Of a stretch of DNA of 64,000 nucleotides, positions 42,443-51,738 are shown piece after piece. Under the pieces are notes generated by a model. The model saw nothing but the letters and a program-made list of their open reading frames with translations. It did no database searches and was not told the origin of the DNA. How positions within the stretch are numbered: the first letter of the stretch is position 1; every line of letters begins with the position of its first letter. The DNA is taken from NCBI RefSeq assembly GCF_030816235.1, contig NZ_JAUSXT010000001.1:682001-746000 (forward strand), given 5' to 3'. The position numbers were made by a program, and so were the translations under genes. The stretch comes from Microbacterium sp. W4I4 (lineage in GTDB: Bacteria > Actinomycetota > Actinomycetes > Actinomycetales > Microbacteriaceae).

Positions 42443-43387
42443 ATGGTGAGCATCACCGCTGTCCTCGGCGACATCACTCAGCAGCGCGTCGACGCGATCG
42501 TCAACGCGGCGAACCGACGCATGCGCGGCGGCGGGGGCGTCGACGGCGCGATCCACCGTGCAGGCGGCCCCGAAGTGCTGGCGGACTGCATCGCGCGCTT
42601 CCCCGCGGGCCTCGAGACGGGCGATGCCGGGTACACGACCGCCGGGCTGCTTCCGGCGACGTGGGTGATCCACACGGTCGGCCCGAACCACGCGGCCGGG
42701 GAGCAGGATCCGGACCTTCTCGTCTCCTGCTATCGACGTTCCCTGGAGGTCGCCGACGAGCTGGGCGCGCGTAGCGTGGCGTTCCCCCTGGTGAGTACGG
42801 GAGTCTACGGCTGGCCGCTGCGTGATGCGGTCAAGATCGCGGTGCGCACCCTGGCCTCTGCGAACACCCGCGTCGAGGAGGTGAGGATCGTCGCGTTCGA
42901 CGAGGATCTCCATGACCTCGTGCAGTCGGCGCTCACCCACCGGATGGCCACCCACCTGCTCGCGAGCGTGCGCGTACTGCACGAACGCGGCTACCAGACG
43001 GTCAGGGCACTTCCCTACATGAGCCCGTCCGGCATCTACTGGCGCGTCGAGATCTCCGATACGCCGTTCTTCACGGACGCCTCTGCGCGGCGGAGCGTCG
43101 GATACTCGACCGCGGGCGGCCTGGAATTCGCGGGCAGCGCGGTCACCGCCACGACCTCCCCCGAGACCTTCGCGGACCTGATCCTGCGCGCGCTTCCCGG
43201 ACTCGTACGCGCCGATGACCGCCGGTATGCGGCCTGGTACTCGGAACTCATCGACCTCGTGAACGAGCACGACCGGCTGCCGGTCGCGTTCTCCGACTCG
43301 TATGTGCAGGAGCCCGGTTGGGAGATCGGCTGGGGGTCGGACGTGCGCTTTCCGGAGCCGCCGGAAGCGCCGACGCCTCGTCGCTGA
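42443..43387 (+). CDS. Macro domain protein with unrecognised C-terminal domain
   Basis: A 314-residue fusion. Residues 1-170 form a macro domain of the MacroD/O-acetyl-ADP-ribose deacetylase type: GDITQQRVDAIVNAANRRM, GGGGVDGAIHRAGG, TTAGLLPATWVIHTVGP and FPLVSTGVYGWP. These read as an intact ADP-ribose-binding fold. Residues about 171-314 (THLLASVRVLHERGYQTVRALPY ... SELIDLVNEHDRLPVAF ... EPGWEIGWGSDVRFP) are not a domain I recognise. The macro part would remove ADP-ribose adducts or hydrolyse ADP-ribose derivatives; the partner domain may select the target. It is divergent from the phosphoesterase gene. Confidence 0.85.
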   Translation: MVSITAVLGDITQQRVDAIVNAANRRMRGGGGVDGAIHRAGGPEVLADCIARFPAGLETGDAGYTTAGLLPATWVIHTVGPNHAAGEQDPDLLVSCYRRSLEVADELGARSVAFPLVSTGVYGWPLRDAVKIAVRTLASANTRVEEVRIVAFDEDLHDLVQSALTHRMATHLLASVRVLHERGYQTVRALPYMSPSGIYWRVEISDTPFFTDASARRSVGYSTAGGLEFAGSAVTATTSPETFADLILRALPGLVRADDRRYAAWYSELIDLVNEHDRLPVAFSDSYVQEPGWEIGWGSDVRFPEPPEAPTPRR

Positions 43388-43620
43388 CGGGTGCCGAGGG
43401 GGCTGGTCAGACCCGCCGCTCCGCCCTCGCGCTCATCGTCCCCCGAGCTGCGTGATGATCGTCCGGGTCAGCCATGGACGCACTCCACTGCGCGGGAACC
43501 ACTGACCTGGCCTCGAAGGCGGCCGTGCTGCGCGCACATGCCGATGTGATGCGCCCGTCATCGCGCCTCACGCGCGTGGTCGTCCGACTGCTGGGACGCG
43601 ACCGAGCAGAGGACAGGTGA

Positions 43621-43650
43621 AAACAAGAAAACCCCCGCCTGAGCGGGGGT
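43621..43650 (-). terminator. Rho-independent terminator of tRNA-Gln
   Basis: On the minus strand a stem of ACCCCCGC and GCGGGGGT around a four-base loop is followed by a T-rich run (TTTTCTTGTTT). This is the clearest intrinsic terminator in the window. Confidence 0.85.
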
Positions 43651-43659
43651 TCAATCTTG

Positions 43660-43731
43660 CTGGGGTACCTGGACTCGAACCAAGAACAACGGTACCAGAA
43701 ACCGCCGTGTTGCCAATTACACCATACCCCA
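43660..43731 (-). tRNA. tRNA-Gln(CTG)
   Basis: A 72-base tRNA. The acceptor arms are TGGGGTA and TACCCCA, with discriminator G. The anticodon loop TTCTGGT has anticodon CTG, and the T arm has GGTTCGAGTCC. A complete CCA is not encoded. Confidence 0.93.
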
Positions 43732-43841
43732 AGGGCAAAACCGAAGCCTCGCACCGAGGTTCAAGCATACCCGAACGACGCACGGATGACGAATCGACGC
43801 GGGTCGCCCGGGCGTGGCGGCATCGCGTCACCACGGAGGCG

Positions 43842-44339
43842 TCAGACCTGCACGACCCGCCCCGACTGCGACGGACGAATCCAGTCCGCGAGATCGAAAC
43901 CCTGCTCTCGCGCGGTGTCGAGGTACGAGCTCTCCAGCTCCTTCGACATCCGGTGATCCCGTGACAGCAACCAGAGATGCTTGTGGTCGGGCGTGCCCAC
44001 CAGAGCGTTCTCGTAGCCCTCGTCGATCCGCAGGACCCAGTAGTCGGCCTTCGTGAACGGGATCCAGCGCAACGACTCCGGCAGGAATGTGACCTGCAGC
44101 CGCCCCGGGTGCTCGTCGTCAGGGAGCCCCTGTCCGAGCGCCTGCGTCGGTTCGCCGTTCTCGTCGAGGCAGCGGTTGTCGACGCGGACGGTGTGGTCGT
44201 CGTTCAGCGAGTACTCCGCCGTGACATCCGTCGATCGCTCGTCTTCGAACCGCAACGGCAGCCGTCCCACCTCGAACCACAGACCCAGATACCGCCCGAG
44301 TTCCAGTGCCGGCACCGACCGCGCTTCACCGTCTCCCAC
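43842..44339 (-). CDS. Lipocalin family protein (Blc-like, no signal peptide)
   Basis: A 165-residue bacterial lipocalin. The signature GRYLGLWFEVGRLPLRFE (GxW motif) is at about residues 15-32. VTAEYSLNDDHTVRVDNRCLDENG and ADYWVLRIDEGYENALVGTPDHKHLWLLSRDHR follow, the conserved strands of the Blc group. Unlike Blc there is no lipoprotein signal, so it is probably cytoplasmic. The GTG at 44339 follows GAGGAGG. Family members bind lipids or other hydrophobic ligands. Confidence 0.88.
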   Translation of the reverse strand: MGDGEARSVPALELGRYLGLWFEVGRLPLRFEDERSTDVTAEYSLNDDHTVRVDNRCLDENGEPTQALGQGLPDDEHPGRLQVTFLPESLRWIPFTKADYWVLRIDEGYENALVGTPDHKHLWLLSRDHRMSKELESSYLDTAREQGFDLADWIRPSQSGRVVQV

Positions 44340-44431
44340 GACATCCTCCTCTGCTCGCGTGCCACGATACAGAGGGCGCCGCGCCGCGCTGAGGGGGTTG
44401 CGGGCCGGCCACGTCGTCGACTACGGGGCGC

Positions 44432-45733
44432 TCAGAGCTCGCCCATCCGCGCCGGTCTCGTCCAACGCAGGAACACCGTCGAACGGGTGATGCGGGCCAG
44501 ATCCGCGAGCAGAGCCCCCACCTTGGTCCCGATGCACAGGCTCAGGAACATCATCGGCGCCGACACCAGCGCCTGAGCGTCGAAACTGGCAAGCGCGACC
44601 AGTCCGACGGTCCCCGGCACCAGCAGCAGGAATGCGGGCTGGAACGAGACCGTGGCCGGGATGGCCAGTGTGACGCGCTCCAGCACACGCGCCGCGACGA
44701 ACAGCACGGCCGCTGCCGCCCCCGTCGCCACGACGCTCCCCACCAGCGGGCTGAACAGTGCCAGGACGGCGTAGGTGCCCGTCATCACGACCACGCACAC
44801 CACGGTGAGTCGGAAGCCGGAGCCGAATGCGAGTCCGATGCCGATCGCCAGGACGATCACGGCGATCCACGCACCCCAGAGCGGTGGCAGCGACTCCCAT
44901 CCCCCGCGCTCCGTGGTCAGTCGCACGGCCTCCCCGACCAGCGCCGCGGACGCCGAGTCGATGCGCAGTCCGGTCAGCGCGGCACCGGAGTACACACCGG
45001 CGGCCATGAACGCGAGCATGATCAGCCCGTACATCAGCCGGGAGGCGCCGGTCACGATGTCGGTGGAGGTCAGCTCCAGCAGCGCGTTGGTGATCAGAGC
45101 CCCTGGCACGAGGATGGCGATCGGCGCGCACACCGCGAACAGCGGCACGGGGCCGAGATCCAGCCAGCCGGCGACGGCGCCGACCAGCAGGGTGGAGACG
45201 AACGCCGACACGAACGGTGCGACCGCTGCGGCAGCGCGCACGCGCATCATCAGCATCGTCAGACCGCCCACCAGCAGGCCGACCAGCAGCGCGAGCACGA
45301 TCGCCCACCACGGGCAGCGGAACAGCCATGCGAGCGAGAGGGAGAGCAGTCCGCAGCCGATCAGGTTCTGAAGGCCGGGATGGCGGCGCGGTGTCGCGCG
45401 GATGGATGCCATCCGCGCCGGCGCCTCGGCCAGCGACGTCGAACCCGACTCGAGCTCGTGCACGAGACGGCTGGCCCGGGCGGACTGGCGGAACGTGCGC
45501 GCCTCGCCCTTGCCCATCACGGTCGTCGTCGCGGAGGCGGAGCCCGGCCTGCTGACCATCACCATCTCGGGCAGGATCGCGAACTCCAGAGACGTTCCCG
45601 GAACGGTCCGCTGACTCACCTGCTCCAGCGAGCCGCGGACATCGGTGACCGAGGTGCCGCACTCCAACAGCAGCACGCCGAGGTCGCCGAGGACGACGTC
45701 CGCCTCGGCGGCAGGCAGTGCGACATCCGTCAC
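44432..45733 (-). CDS. Threonine/serine exporter ThrE family protein
   Basis: A 433-residue membrane protein. The N-terminal about 125 residues form the cytoplasmic ThrE/DUF1212 domain (LLLECGTSVTDVRGSLEQVS, EFAILPEMVMV). About ten membrane helices follow from near 128 to the end (GCGLLSLSLAWLFRCPWWAIVLALLVG and others). ThrE of Corynebacterium exports threonine and serine with the proton motive force; the same role is plausible here. The GTG start follows GGAAGG. It is 44 bases downstream of gltX. Confidence 0.88.
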   Translation of the reverse strand: MTDVALPAAEADVVLGDLGVLLLECGTSVTDVRGSLEQVSQRTVPGTSLEFAILPEMVMVSRPGSASATTTVMGKGEARTFRQSARASRLVHELESGSTSLAEAPARMASIRATPRRHPGLQNLIGCGLLSLSLAWLFRCPWWAIVLALLVGLLVGGLTMLMMRVRAAAAVAPFVSAFVSTLLVGAVAGWLDLGPVPLFAVCAPIAILVPGALITNALLELTSTDIVTGASRLMYGLIMLAFMAAGVYSGAALTGLRIDSASAALVGEAVRLTTERGGWESLPPLWGAWIAVIVLAIGIGLAFGSGFRLTVVCVVVMTGTYAVLALFSPLVGSVVATGAAAAVLFVAARVLERVTLAIPATVSFQPAFLLLVPGTVGLVALASFDAQALVSAPMMFLSLCIGTKVGALLADLARITRSTVFLRWTRPARMGEL

Positions 45734-45777
45734 GCCGGCTTCCTTCCTCGATCAGCGACGCGCGAGGTGCCTCGGGA

Positions 45778-47286
45778 TCAGGCCAGCGAGTCGGCGAGTG
45801 CGCGCAGTCGACGCAGAGTCTCGTCCTTGCCGAGCAGCTCCATCGATTCGAACAGCGGCGGCGAGATGCGGCGACCGCTGAGTGCGACGCGAGGCGGGCC
45901 GTACGCGATGCGCGGCTTGAGCGCCAGCTCGTCGACGAGCTTCGCCGAGAGAGCGTCCTTGACGACATCCGTCGTGAAATCCTCCACCGGCTCGAGCGCG
46001 GCGACGCACGCCGCGAGCACCTCGGCGGCGTTGGCGGGCAGGCCCTTCAGGGCATCCTCCTGGTACTCGACCTCGTCGGTGAACAGGAATCCGAGCAGGT
46101 CGGGCGCCTCGCCCAGCATCTGCATCCGCTCCTGCACCAGCGGCGCCGCACGGAAGGCGAGAACGATCTGATCGTGCGTGGGCTCGGCGTCGCCGAACAC
46201 GCCGCCGGCGGCCAGATACGGCAGCATCCGCTCGGCGAAATCGCGCCCCTCGAGCAGACGGATGTGGTCGCCGTTGATCGACTCGGCCTTCTTCTGGTCG
46301 AAGCGGGCCGGGTTCGGGTTGACGTTCACGATGTCGAACGCCTCGATGAACTCCTGCAGCGAGAAGACGTCGCGGTCGGGTCCGATCGACCAGCCCAGCA
46401 GCGCCAGGTAGTTCAGCAGACCCTCGTGGATGAAGCCGCGCTCGCGGTGCAGGAACAGGTCGGCCTGCGGGTCGCGCTTGGACAGCTTCTTGTTGCCGGT
46501 CTCGCCGAGCACCAGCGGCATGTGCGCGAAGCGCGGGACGAAGGTGGTCACCCCGGCCTTGATCAGCGCGTCGTAGAGCACCAGCTGACGGGCGGTGGAG
46601 GGCATGATGTCCTCGCCGCGCAGCACGTGCGTGATGCCCATGAGCGCATCGTCGACGGGGTTCACGAAGGTGTACAGGGGCTTGCCGTTCGGGCGCACCA
46701 GCACATAATCGGGGAAGGAACCGGCCGGGAAGGTGATCTCGCCGCGGATCAGGTCGTCGAAGGTGAGGTCTTCGTCGGGCACGCGCAGGCGCAGCGCCGG
46801 CTGACGACCCTCGGCGCGGAACGCGGCCTTCTGCTCGTCGGTGAGGTCGCGGTCGAAGTTGTCGTAACCGAGCTGCTTCGCGCGGCCGTTGGCCTCGTTG
46901 CGGGCGTCGATCTCCTCGGCGGTGGAGAAGCTCTCGTACACCGCGCCGGCGGCCTTGAGCTTCTCGATCACGTCGACGTAGATGTCCGAGCGCTCGGACT
47001 GCCGGTACGGAGCGTCCGGGCCGCCGACCTCGACGCCCTCGTCCCAGTCGATCTTCATCCAGGTGAGGGCGTCGACGAGCTGCTGGAAGCTCTCCTCGCT
47101 GTCACGGGCGGCATCGGTGTCCTCGATGCGGAAGATGAGCTTGCCGCCGTTGTGCCGCGCGTAGGCCCAGTTGAACAGGGCCGTGCGCACCATGCCGACG
47201 TGCGGCAGGCCGGTCGGCGAGGGGCAGAAGCGCACACGGATGTCAGACCCGGTGGCGGTGGTGGTGAGGGGGTGCACGGTAGCCAT
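45778..47286 (-). CDS. gltX: Glutamyl-tRNA synthetase
   Basis: A class I aminoacyl-tRNA synthetase that charges tRNA-Glu. The 502-residue protein has the HIGH-type [16 protein letters not shown] near residue 23. [11 protein letters not shown] and the KMSKS-type KKLSKRDPQ near residue 264 follow. Length is typical for actinobacteria. A -10 box TAGAAT sits nine bases before the ATG, with AAGGGG between. Confidence 0.97.
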   Translation of the reverse strand: MATVHPLTTTATGSDIRVRFCPSPTGLPHVGMVRTALFNWAYARHNGGKLIFRIEDTDAARDSEESFQQLVDALTWMKIDWDEGVEVGGPDAPYRQSERSDIYVDVIEKLKAAGAVYESFSTAEEIDARNEANGRAKQLGYDNFDRDLTDEQKAAFRAEGRQPALRLRVPDEDLTFDDLIRGEITFPAGSFPDYVLVRPNGKPLYTFVNPVDDALMGITHVLRGEDIMPSTARQLVLYDALIKAGVTTFVPRFAHMPLVLGETGNKKLSKRDPQADLFLHRERGFIHEGLLNYLALLGWSIGPDRDVFSLQEFIEAFDIVNVNPNPARFDQKKAESINGDHIRLLEGRDFAERMLPYLAAGGVFGDAEPTHDQIVLAFRAAPLVQERMQMLGEAPDLLGFLFTDEVEYQEDALKGLPANAAEVLAACVAALEPVEDFTTDVVKDALSAKLVDELALKPRIAYGPPRVALSGRRISPPLFESMELLGKDETLRRLRALADSLA

Positions 47287-47295
47287 ATCCCCTTG

Positions 47296-47301
47296 ATTCT
47301 A
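47296..47301 (-). promoter_or_regulatory. -10 box of gltX
   Basis: TAGAAT on the minus strand with a nine-base spacer to the ATG. The spacer includes AAGGGG, which could serve as a ribosome binding site in a very short leader. Confidence 0.45.
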
Positions 47302-47347
47302 CCGGGGCCGGATGCTGCCGCCGATGCCGCTCACCGGGAGCGCCGGC

Positions 47348-48607
47348 TCATGCGGTCGGGCGGATCCTGCCCAGAGGCGAGAGCGCGATGATGGCGATCA
47401 CGAACACCAGCGCGACCACGCCCAGACCGGCGTAATCGAACGTCGTCAGCACCCAGCCGGCGCCCGCCGCCCCCGCCGCGGCGGTGAGGCTCATCAGAGA
47501 GTCGCTGATGCCCTGACGCCGCGGACGCATGGCCACGGTCGAGGACTCGGTCAGCAGGGCGGCGCCGGCGACGGTGGCCGCGCTCCAGCCCAGTCCCAGC
47601 AGGATCAGCGCGACCATCACCCCCGACGGAGTCTGACCGGCGACGATCGCGGTCACCAGCGACCCGACGAGAAGGCCCTGCCCCAGCAGCACCACGCGGA
47701 TGCGCCCCCAGCGGTCGGACAGGATGCCGAAGACCGGAGAAAGCCCGTACATGCCGGCCACGTGCAGCGCGATCGTGACACCGACCAGAAGTGTGACGTC
47801 GGCGCTCGAGGGCATCCCACCGTCCATGCTGTGCGCCATGTGCTTGAGGTGGATCGGCGTCATCGCCATGACCGATGCCATGACGGCGTGCGAGCCGGAG
47901 ACCGCGAAGATCGCATAGCGCGCGACGACCGGGCGATCGACGCTGGCCCCGAGCACAGCAGCACGGGAGGGCGAGCCGGCCATGCTCAACGCGGTGAGCA
48001 GCGGATCAGGTCGCAGCGCCACCAGGTACAGCACGAGCGCCGCGCTCTGCGCGACGAGGGAGAACAGGTACGAGCCGGTCAACGGCGGCATCCCGATCGC
48101 CTGTCCGAGGATCTCCCCCGGGGTCAGCAGCAGCGGGCCGGCGACGCCGCCGATCGTGGTGGACCAGACGACGACCGACAGGTCGCGCCCGCGGTGCTGG
48201 GGGGAGGCCAGATCGGTGGCCGCGAAGCGGGACTGCAGGTTTCCCGCGTTGCCCATGCCGATCATGATGATGCCGACCAGCAGCAGCGGGAACAGCCGGG
48301 TGGCCGCCGCGAGGATCACGATCGAGACGCCGATGAGGGCGAGCAGGTTCCCCGCGGTCAGGGAGAGTCGCCGGCCCCTGCGTGCCGCGAAGCGCGCGAG
48401 CGGGATCGCGAAGGCGGCGGCGCCGAGCGTGACGGATGCCGTGGCCAGACCCGACAGCGCGTCATCGCCGGACAGGTCCGCGGCGAGGAGGGCGCCCAGC
48501 GAGACGGTCGACCCGAAGGCGATGCCGCCCAGCACCTGACCGAGCGAGAGCACCCGGACCGTGCGGCGCTGCAGCGCAGCGAGGTCCCCGACGACGAGCT
48601 CGCTCAC
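47348..48607 (-). CDS. MFS transporter
   Basis: A 419-residue major facilitator with about 12 spans. Loop motifs are RFAARRGRRLSL in the N-terminal half and DRWGRIRVVLLG in the C-terminal half. The GTG at 48607 overlaps the stop of the FAH-family gene (GTGA), so the two are co-translated. Substrate unknown; the neighbour suggests a small organic acid, but this is guesswork. Confidence 0.85.
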   Translation of the reverse strand: MSELVVGDLAALQRRTVRVLSLGQVLGGIAFGSTVSLGALLAADLSGDDALSGLATASVTLGAAAFAIPLARFAARRGRRLSLTAGNLLALIGVSIVILAAATRLFPLLLVGIIMIGMGNAGNLQSRFAATDLASPQHRGRDLSVVVWSTTIGGVAGPLLLTPGEILGQAIGMPPLTGSYLFSLVAQSAALVLYLVALRPDPLLTALSMAGSPSRAAVLGASVDRPVVARYAIFAVSGSHAVMASVMAMTPIHLKHMAHSMDGGMPSSADVTLLVGVTIALHVAGMYGLSPVFGILSDRWGRIRVVLLGQGLLVGSLVTAIVAGQTPSGVMVALILLGLGWSAATVAGAALLTESSTVAMRPRRQGISDSLMSLTAAAGAAGAGWVLTTFDYAGLGVVALVFVIAIIALSPLGRIRPTA

Positions 48608-49380
48608 GGCACGGGAGTCGCGTCGCGCACGGGGTTGCGCAGAGTGCCGAGACCGGTCACCTCGATCTCGATGGTGTCTCCGGCCACGACCGGGCCGACA
48701 CCGGCGGGCGTCCCCGTCATGATCACATCTCCGGGCAGCAGGGTGAATGCGGCGGAGGCGTAGGCGATGATGTCGGCGACGGAGTGGATCATGTCGGTGA
48801 GCGGCGCCTGTTGGCGCACCTCGCCGTTCACGCGCGTCTCGATGCGGGCCGTGGACGGGTCGAAATCGGTCTCGATGGCGGGCCCGAGCGGGCAGAAGGT
48901 GTCGAAGCCCTTTCCGCGGGTCCACTGTCCGTCCTTGCGCTGGATGTCGCGCGCGGTGAAATCGTTGCCGACCGTGTAGCCGAACACGTAGTCCAGCGCG
49001 TCCTCGGCGCGCACGTTCTTCGCGATGCGGCCGATGACGACGACCAGTTCGCCCTCGAACTCGGTGCGCTCCGACACCGCCGGTCGCAGGATCGCGTCAC
49101 CGGGTCCGATCACCGAGGTGTTGGGCTTGAGGAACAGCAGCGGCTCCTCGGGGGCGACGTTGCCGAACTCGGCGGCGTGCTCGTGGTAGTTGCGGCCGAC
49201 GCAGACGACCTTCGAACGCGGGATCACCGGCGCGAGCAGCGCGGCATCCGCCAGCGGGATGCGCTCCCCCGTCGTCTCGAACCCCGCGAACATGGGGTCG
49301 CCCGCGAGCACGACGAGATCACTCTCGTCGACGATGCCGTACCGGATGCCTTCGCTGTGACTGAAACGTGCGATCTTCAC
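48604..49380 (-). CDS. Fumarylacetoacetate hydrolase family protein
   Basis: A 258-residue protein of the FAH superfamily (hydrolases, isomerases or decarboxylases of 2-oxo acids). It has the CVGRNYHEHAAEFG block, the metal-binding FEGELVVVIG (E..E) motif, YTVGNDFTARD, and MTGTPAGVGPV near the C-terminus. I prefer the GTG at 49380 over 49386 because a -10 box lies six bases before it. It precedes an MFS gene with overlapping stop/start and follows ilvE by 37 bases. Confidence 0.9.
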   Translation of the reverse strand: MKIARFSHSEGIRYGIVDESDLVVLAGDPMFAGFETTGERIPLADAALLAPVIPRSKVVCVGRNYHEHAAEFGNVAPEEPLLFLKPNTSVIGPGDAILRPAVSERTEFEGELVVVIGRIAKNVRAEDALDYVFGYTVGNDFTARDIQRKDGQWTRGKGFDTFCPLGPAIETDFDPSTARIETRVNGEVRQQAPLTDMIHSVADIIAYASAAFTLLPGDVIMTGTPAGVGPVVAGDTIEIEVTGLGTLRNPVRDATPVP

Positions 49381-49386
49381 CCGCAC

Positions 49387-49392
49387 AGCCTA
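49387..49392 (-). promoter_or_regulatory. -10 box, leaderless FAH-family gene
   Basis: TAGGCT on the minus strand, six bases before the GTG at 49380. It sits in the short gap after ilvE, so it would be an internal promoter of the run. Confidence 0.45.
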
Positions 49393-49417
49393 TCCGTCGG
49401 CATCCCCTCCCGGGGCG

Positions 49418-50512
49418 TCAGGCGTCGAGGCGGATCAGCCAGCCGTGCTTGTCCTCGCGGCGGCCGTACTGGATGTCGGTGAGCTCCTCGCGCAGCGAGA
49501 GGGCGAGTTCGCCCAGCGGCTGCTCGTCTTCGAAGCCGTCGCCCACAAGGGCGCCGATCGGGGTGACCACGGCGGCGGTGCCGCAGGCGAACACCTCGAC
49601 GATGTCGCCGGATGCCACGCCCTCGCGCCACTCGTCGAGCGAGACCGCACGACGCTCGACGGTCAGACCGCGGTCCTCGGCGAGCTGCAGCAGCGAGTCG
49701 CGCGTGATGCCCTCGAGGATCGACTCGGATGCCGGCGTCACGACTCGGCCGTCCTTGAAGACGAACACGACGTTCATGCCGCCGAGCTCCTCGACGTTGC
49801 GGTCAGCATCGAGGAAGACGACCTGGTCGCAGCCCTTCTCATACGCCTCGGCCTGCGGCAGCAGACTGGAGGCGTAGTTGCCGCCGGTCTTCGCCGCACC
49901 CGTGCCGCCCTTGCCCGCGCGGGCGTAGTTCTCGCTCAGCCAGATGCGCACCGGCTTCACACCACCGGTGAAGTAGGCGCCGGCGGGGCTGGCGATGACG
50001 TAGAAGGCGACCTTCTTCGCCGGGCGCACGCCCAGGAAGGCCTCCTTGGCGAACATGAACGGCCGCAGGTAGAGGCTCTGATCGGAACCGGAGGGCACCC
50101 AGGCGCCGTCGACCGCGATGAGCTCCTTGAGCGCCTGGATGAAGTAGTCGGCGGGCAGCTCGGGCAGAGCCAGGCGGCGCGCGCTGTTCTGCAGACGCGC
50201 CGCGTTGCGGTCGGCGCGGAAGGTGTGCACCGAGCCGTCGGCGTGCCGGTACGCCTTGATGCCCTCGAAGATCTCCTGCCCGTAGTGCAGCACGGCAGCC
50301 GCCGGGTCGAGCGAGATCGGACCGTAGGGCTGCACACGCGGACGGTGCCAGCCGCCCTTCTCCGACCAGCAGATGTCGACCATGTGGTCGGTGAAGCTGG
50401 TGCCGAACCCGGGGTTCGTCAGGATCTCTTCGCGCTGAGCGGGGCTCTTGGCTGCGAGGTTCTTCGTCACGGCGAACGTGAGCTCGGGGGCGCTGGTAGC
50501 GGTGTCGGTCAT
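49418..50512 (-). CDS. ilvE: Branched-chain amino acid aminotransferase
   Basis: A fold-type IV PLP enzyme catalysing the last step of Leu, Ile and Val synthesis. The 364-residue protein has GYG-type PISLDPAAAVLHYGQEIFEGIKAYR, FRADRNAARLQNSARRLALP, and the PLP-Lys region KTGGNYASSLLPQAEA. It ends with FEDEQPLGELALSLREELTDIQYG, as in IlvE. It follows leuB by 47 bases on the same strand, so leucine and other branched-chain steps are grouped here. Confidence 0.96.
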   Translation of the reverse strand: MTDTATSAPELTFAVTKNLAAKSPAQREEILTNPGFGTSFTDHMVDICWSEKGGWHRPRVQPYGPISLDPAAAVLHYGQEIFEGIKAYRHADGSVHTFRADRNAARLQNSARRLALPELPADYFIQALKELIAVDGAWVPSGSDQSLYLRPFMFAKEAFLGVRPAKKVAFYVIASPAGAYFTGGVKPVRIWLSENYARAGKGGTGAAKTGGNYASSLLPQAEAYEKGCDQVVFLDADRNVEELGGMNVVFVFKDGRVVTPASESILEGITRDSLLQLAEDRGLTVERRAVSLDEWREGVASGDIVEVFACGTAAVVTPIGALVGDGFEDEQPLGELALSLREELTDIQYGRREDKHGWLIRLDA

Positions 50513-50559
50513 GTCTGTCCTCGATCGTGATGCGGCGGCTGTGCGCGCGTTGTCTCAGG

Positions 50560-51609
50560 TTACGCCTGCAGCAGGGCGATCACGGCGTCACCGATCGCGC
50601 TTGTGCTGCGGCTGCCCTCACGGGCCGCGATGTCCTGCTCCACCGCACGCTGGATGCGAGCGGCTTCGTCGTGCAGCCCGAGGTGATCGAGCAGCAGGCC
50701 GACGGAGAGGATGGCGGCGGTGGGATCCGCCTTCTGCTGTCCTGCGATGTCGGGTGCAGAGCCGTGCACGGGCTCGAACATCGAGGGAGAGGCGCTGTCG
50801 GGATTGATGTTGCCCGATGCTGCGAGGCCGATGCCACCGGTGACGGCACCTGCCAGATCCGTGAGGATGTCGCCGAAGAGGTTGTCGGTGACGATCACGT
50901 CGAAGCGGGAGGGGTCTGTCACGAGGAAGATCGTGGCCGCATCGACGTGCAGGTAGTCTACGGCGACATCAGGGTGCTCGGAGGCCACCTCGTCGACGAT
51001 CCGCTTCCAGATCGCGCCGGCGTGCACGAGCACGTTGGTCTTGTGCACCAGGGTGAGCTTGCGGCCGCGCCGCCCCGCCAGGTTGAAGGCGTAGCGGACG
51101 ACGCGCTCCACCCCGAAGGCGGTGTTGACGCTGGTCTCGTTCGCGACCTCCTGCGGCGTGCCCCTGCGGATGCTTCCGCCGTTGCCGACATACGGCCCCT
51201 CGGTTCCCTCGCGGACGACGACGAAGTCGATCTCGCCGGGGTTCGACAGCGGGCCGGATGCTCCGGCGAAGAGCTTCGACGGGCGCAGGTTCACGTAGTG
51301 GTCCAGCTCGAAGCGCAGCTTGAGCAGCAGACCGCGCTCGATGTTGGCATCCTTCAGCCGCGGGTCGCCTGGCACCCCGCCGACCGCGCCGAGCAGGATC
51401 GCGTCGTGCGCGCGGATGGACTCGAGGTCCTCATCGGTGAGGGTGTCGCCGGTCTCGAGGAAGCGGGCTGCTCCCAGAGAGAAGGGCGTCTTCTCGAAGG
51501 CGACGTCGCTGCCCGCAGTGACGGCGTCGAGCACGCGCTCGGCCTGCGCGATGACCTCAGGGCCGATCCCGTCTCCTGGAATGACGGCCAGCTTCACGAC
51601 GCGCGACAT
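50560..51609 (-). CDS. leuB: 3-isopropylmalate dehydrogenase
   Basis: Oxidatively decarboxylates 3-isopropylmalate, the step after LeuCD in leucine synthesis. The 349-residue protein has [13 protein letters not shown] at its start, [32 protein letters not shown] and the metal-binding Asp region [14 protein letters not shown]. The family signature [24 protein letters not shown] follows. The ATG at 51609 has GAGGGAGA upstream. Unlike leuC it has no Leu-codon leader, though its short 5' region carries a 7-base inverted repeat. Confidence 0.96.
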   Translation of the reverse strand: MSRVVKLAVIPGDGIGPEVIAQAERVLDAVTAGSDVAFEKTPFSLGAARFLETGDTLTDEDLESIRAHDAILLGAVGGVPGDPRLKDANIERGLLLKLRFELDHYVNLRPSKLFAGASGPLSNPGEIDFVVVREGTEGPYVGNGGSIRRGTPQEVANETSVNTAFGVERVVRYAFNLAGRRGRKLTLVHKTNVLVHAGAIWKRIVDEVASEHPDVAVDYLHVDAATIFLVTDPSRFDVIVTDNLFGDILTDLAGAVTGGIGLAASGNINPDSASPSMFEPVHGSAPDIAGQQKADPTAAILSVGLLLDHLGLHDEAARIQRAVEQDIAAREGSRSTSAIGDAVIALLQA

Positions 51610-51631
51610 GAGTCTCCCTCGCAACCACGAC

Positions 51632-51673
51632 TGTCCGCCGCGCGGGTCGCCGCGGACACTGCGTTCCAGCGTA
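51632..51673 (-). promoter_or_regulatory. leuB promoter and 5' leader hairpin
   Basis: The -10 candidate TACGCT (51668-51673) lies about 58 bases before the ATG. The leader carries TGTCCGC and GCGGACA arms at 51632-51638 and 51652-51658. No leader peptide with Leu codons was found. Confidence 0.35.
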
Positions 51674-51738
51674 GCGGCGCGGCGCGAACGCTCCGACTCC
51701 GAGTCATCGGCGCCAGCCGAGGCAGGGCCGGATGCCGC

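Noticed and set aside
42245..43270. An upstream N-terminal extension of the phosphoesterase frame.
   Set aside because: It runs antisense through the macro-domain gene. The ATG at 42244 opens a normal signal peptide.
43388..43620. A hidden gene between the macro gene and tRNA-Gln.
   Set aside because: Open frames here have no motif or ribosome binding site and run through the tRNA.
51610..51680. A second leucine-codon leader upstream of leuB.
   Set aside because: No short frame with a Leu run was found; only a 7-base inverted repeat is present.
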